Shown here one piece after another: positions 62,663-64,000 of a stretch of DNA of 64,000 nt (positions are counted from its first letter, which is position 1; the number at the start of each line of letters is the position of its first letter). Both the position numbers and the translations under genes were made by a program. The notes beneath the pieces are model-generated. The model searched no databases. It was not told where the DNA came from and worked only from the letters and a program-made list of their open reading frames with translations. Origin of the DNA: JABMMZ01 sp044373665 (GTDB lineage: Bacteria > Bacteroidota > Bacteroidia > NS11-12g > UBA955); assembly GCA_044373665.1 (NCBI GenBank), contig JBIPNH010000004.1, forward strand, positions 1 through 64,000. Reading direction: 5' to 3'.

Positions 62663-63085
62663 TTAATCTTTCATTCTGAGCTCAATATCTTTTCCATCGA
62701 CTCTTTGAATGACCCAACACTCTGAATTTTTCAATCTAAGAATTTTCCATTCATTTTGTTGAGAAGTACCTTTGGGAGTGAAAATTATTTTAGACTTATC
62801 ATCAGAAAATTTCCAAGCACCATTTTCTTGATAATTTGTTAAATTAAATGGTCTGTATGAGAGCGTATATGAGTCGTCTTTGCCGATTATAACTTTATAG
62901 TCCACATAAGCTCTTTTGTAATCATCTGTTTTATCAACTCCACTTTCAAAAACCTGGTCGATAATCCAAGTATTGACAGCTCTTGATTTTTTGGAAATCA
63001 GACTAAAAGATGGCCCTTCTTCGTACTGACAAGCACTGAATAAAACAAGACCTAAACTAAAGACAATTAATGATATAGATTTCAT
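62663..63085 (-). CDS. Lipoprotein, lipocalin-like
   Basis: 140-aa lipoprotein. Signal segment SLIVFSLGLVLFSAC with the lipobox Cys at residue 19. The remainder has an antiparallel-strand pattern ending in GAWKFSDDKSKIIFTPKG and WKILRLKNSECWVIQRVDGK, as in the small lipocalin-like families common in Bacteroidota. Function unknown. It has a clean -33/-7 promoter and precedes the giant gene on the same strand, with a separate promoter between them. Confidence 0.8.
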   Translation of the reverse strand: MKSISLIVFSLGLVLFSACQYEEGPSFSLISKKSRAVNTWIIDQVFESGVDKTDDYKRAYVDYKVIIGKDDSYTLSYRPFNLTNYQENGAWKFSDDKSKIIFTPKGTSQQNEWKILRLKNSECWVIQRVDGKDIELRMKD

Positions 63086-63096
63086 ATTTTACAAAC

Positions 63097-63126
63097 AAAG
63101 ATATTCAATATTTTTAAAAAACCAAA
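63097..63126 (-). promoter_or_regulatory. Promoter of the lipoprotein gene (TTTG-N18-TATCTTTG)
   Basis: On the minus strand TTTG (63126-63123), an 18-nt spacer and TATCTTTG (63104-63097). The -7 box ends 11 nt before the ATG at 63085. Confidence 0.65.
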
Positions 63127-63241
63127 CAATAGGAATAAAAAAAACAAAGGCAGAAAATGACCTAAGTAAGTATTTGTTGGAAATTTTTATAACCTTTTAA
63201 GTGGCATTAATGCTTTAGTGCCATCCAAAAAATTAGCTTGT

Positions 63242-63269
63242 ATAAAGTTAACCCTTAGTTCAACTTTAT
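63242..63269 (-). other. Hairpin after the thioesterase gene
   Basis: ATAAAGTT (63242-63249) pairs with AACTTTAT (63262-63269); a six-T run follows on the minus strand about 12 nt later. The 'ACCCTTAG' loop word is the same as in the A-type repeat hairpin of the 33-kb island. Terminator function is possible but weak. Confidence 0.4.
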
Positions 63270-63285
63270 TGAAATTTGGCAATCG

Positions 63286-63795
63286 TTAATCAATCAAAAA
63301 CGCTTTCAATTCAGCAGCGTCTTCTTTTTTCATTTTACCTGCCATTATTAACCTCACTTGTCTTCTTCTTAAAGCGCCATCATATTTAATTTTTTGCGCT
63401 TCTGTTTGTGGTTCTAATGCTGGCACTACAATGGGTTTATTTCTTGAATCTAAAGCAACAAAAGTGTAGTAGGCATCGTTGCACTTGTATTTTTCACCTC
63501 TAGGTATATTTTGGGCATACACCTCTATAAACACTTCCATCGATGAATTAAAGGAACGCGTAACATAAGCTTCTAAGGTTACTACATCTCCTAATCTGAT
63601 AGGTTCTTTGAACGACACCCCATCAACACTAGCGGTTACTACTATACTATTACTGTGTTTTTGTGCTGCAATGGCTGCTGCAATATCCATCCAATGTAAC
63701 AATCTACCACCCATCAAATTATTAAGTGTATTGGTATCGTTTGGCAAAACGATTTCGTTCATTATTGTGTATGAATCTTCTGGTTTTTTTATCAT
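63286..63795 (-). CDS. Acyl-CoA thioesterase, hotdog fold
   Basis: 169-aa single-hotdog thioesterase of the YciA/BFIT-like group. The segment LPNDTNTLNNLMGGRLLHWM with the following Asp (residues 18-38) is the family's active-site helix and strand, and VDGVSFKEPIRLGDVVTLEA the central sheet. It hydrolyses acyl-CoA thioesters; chain-length preference is unknown. Start ATG at 63795. It lies 21 bp after the stop of the LOG-family gene. Confidence 0.9.
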   Translation of the reverse strand: MIKKPEDSYTIMNEIVLPNDTNTLNNLMGGRLLHWMDIAAAIAAQKHSNSIVVTASVDGVSFKEPIRLGDVVTLEAYVTRSFNSSMEVFIEVYAQNIPRGEKYKCNDAYYTFVALDSRNKPIVVPALEPQTEAQKIKYDGALRRRQVRLIMAGKMKKEDAAELKAFLID

Positions 63796-63816
63796 TTTTT
63801 TATGTTTTAAATTGTT

Positions 63817-64000
63817 TTATTCCCAAAGCCATTTTGCTTTTGCAACAGGCTTTAATCCAAAAGGTGCTATTGTATTTAGTACAATAAATTCAACCGCTTC
63901 ATCCACATCGTCTGTCAATAAAAACAAATGTTTGTCTTCCGCGCTAATGGTCCCTTCCTCTAACATTGTATCCATGTAAGCCACTAAATTTTTGTGGTAT
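63817..64000 (-). CDS. LOG family protein, C-terminal end only (cut by window edge)
   Basis: The frame reaching the window edge encodes YHKNLVAYMDTMLEEGTISA, then EDKHLFLLTDDVDEAVEFI and a tail ending AKWLWE before a TAA at 63817-63819. This is the C-terminal part of the TIGR00730/LOG family (Rossmann-fold proteins, often phosphoribohydrolases of the cytokinin-activating type). About 60 residues are present; the N-terminal part with the 'PGGxGT' motif lies outside the window. Confidence 0.85.
   Translation of the reverse strand, partial: YHKNLVAYMDTMLEEGTISAEDKHLFLLTDDVDEAVEFIVLNTIAPFGLKPVAKAKWLWE

Noticed and set aside
63608..63979. 123-codon plus-strand frame near the right edge
   Set aside because: Antisense to the thioesterase and LOG-family genes, both recognised from motifs.

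Overview
The window is a low-GC stretch of a Bacteroidota chromosome. The evidence is five very large secreted proteins and one mid-sized one ending in type IX secretion (T9SS) sorting domains, many upstream elements of the form TAnnTTTG (the Bacteroidota -7 box), a TonB-dependent receptor, and a complete-looking mevalonate pathway block that includes a GYDIA-type GHMP kinase, as is common in Flavobacteriia-like lineages. The genus cannot be fixed from the sequence. I saw no rRNA, tRNA, transposase, prophage or CRISPR array.

Layout. 1-4.6 kb (minus strand): aspS (cut by the window edge), nadK, ndk, a Ppx/GppA phosphatase, a 93-aa protein and a 58-aa DUF5522-like gene. 4.6-9.6 kb: a YCF48-like T9SS protein (plus), then on the minus strand an L,D-transpeptidase-like protein and a tight run of RDD protein, panB, dapA and a DUF6913-like gene. 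9.7-14.4 kb (minus): a run of DMT transporter, yicC, S41 protease and metallophosphoesterase. 14.6-15.9 kb (minus): flavin reductase plus an SDR without the usual catalytic Tyr. 16-28 kb (minus): three giant T9SS cargo genes, two of which share a paralogous PKD-rich C-terminal half behind unrelated heads. 28.3-31 kb (plus): an ABC-F protein, a small membrane protein, a 2Fe-2S ferredoxin and IscX. 31-43.3 kb: mevalonate kinase and a UbiA prenyltransferase, then a 1058-aa T9SS gene with a repeat island on each side, then a TIGR03862-like flavoprotein, mvaD, GYDIA kinase, HMG-CoA reductase and type 2 IDI. 43.6-50 kb (minus): M1 peptidase, ribE, TonB receptor, rpe. 50-55.3 kb (plus): M28 peptidase, metF, rsgA, DedA and aroE, with a small Cys-ended lipoprotein gene on the minus strand. 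55.3-64 kb (minus): a 2415-aa T9SS type B protein, a lipoprotein, an acyl-CoA thioesterase and the end of a LOG-family gene.

How it works together. The mevalonate genes cover mevalonate formation (mvaA), phosphorylation (mvk, and GYDIA as likely phosphomevalonate kinase), decarboxylation (mvaD) and isomerisation (fni), with a prenyltransferase as a consumer; HMG-CoA synthase is not in the window. The T9SS proteins are surface or secreted cargo; none of the core T9SS machinery is here. Two small genes (4425-4601 and 53698-53829) were found by direct reading. The most notable points are the head-swapped T9SS paralogues, the repeat-flanked T9SS gene between two groups of mevalonate genes, and a recurrent -7 box placed 4-5 nt before the start codon, which predicts leaderless mRNAs.
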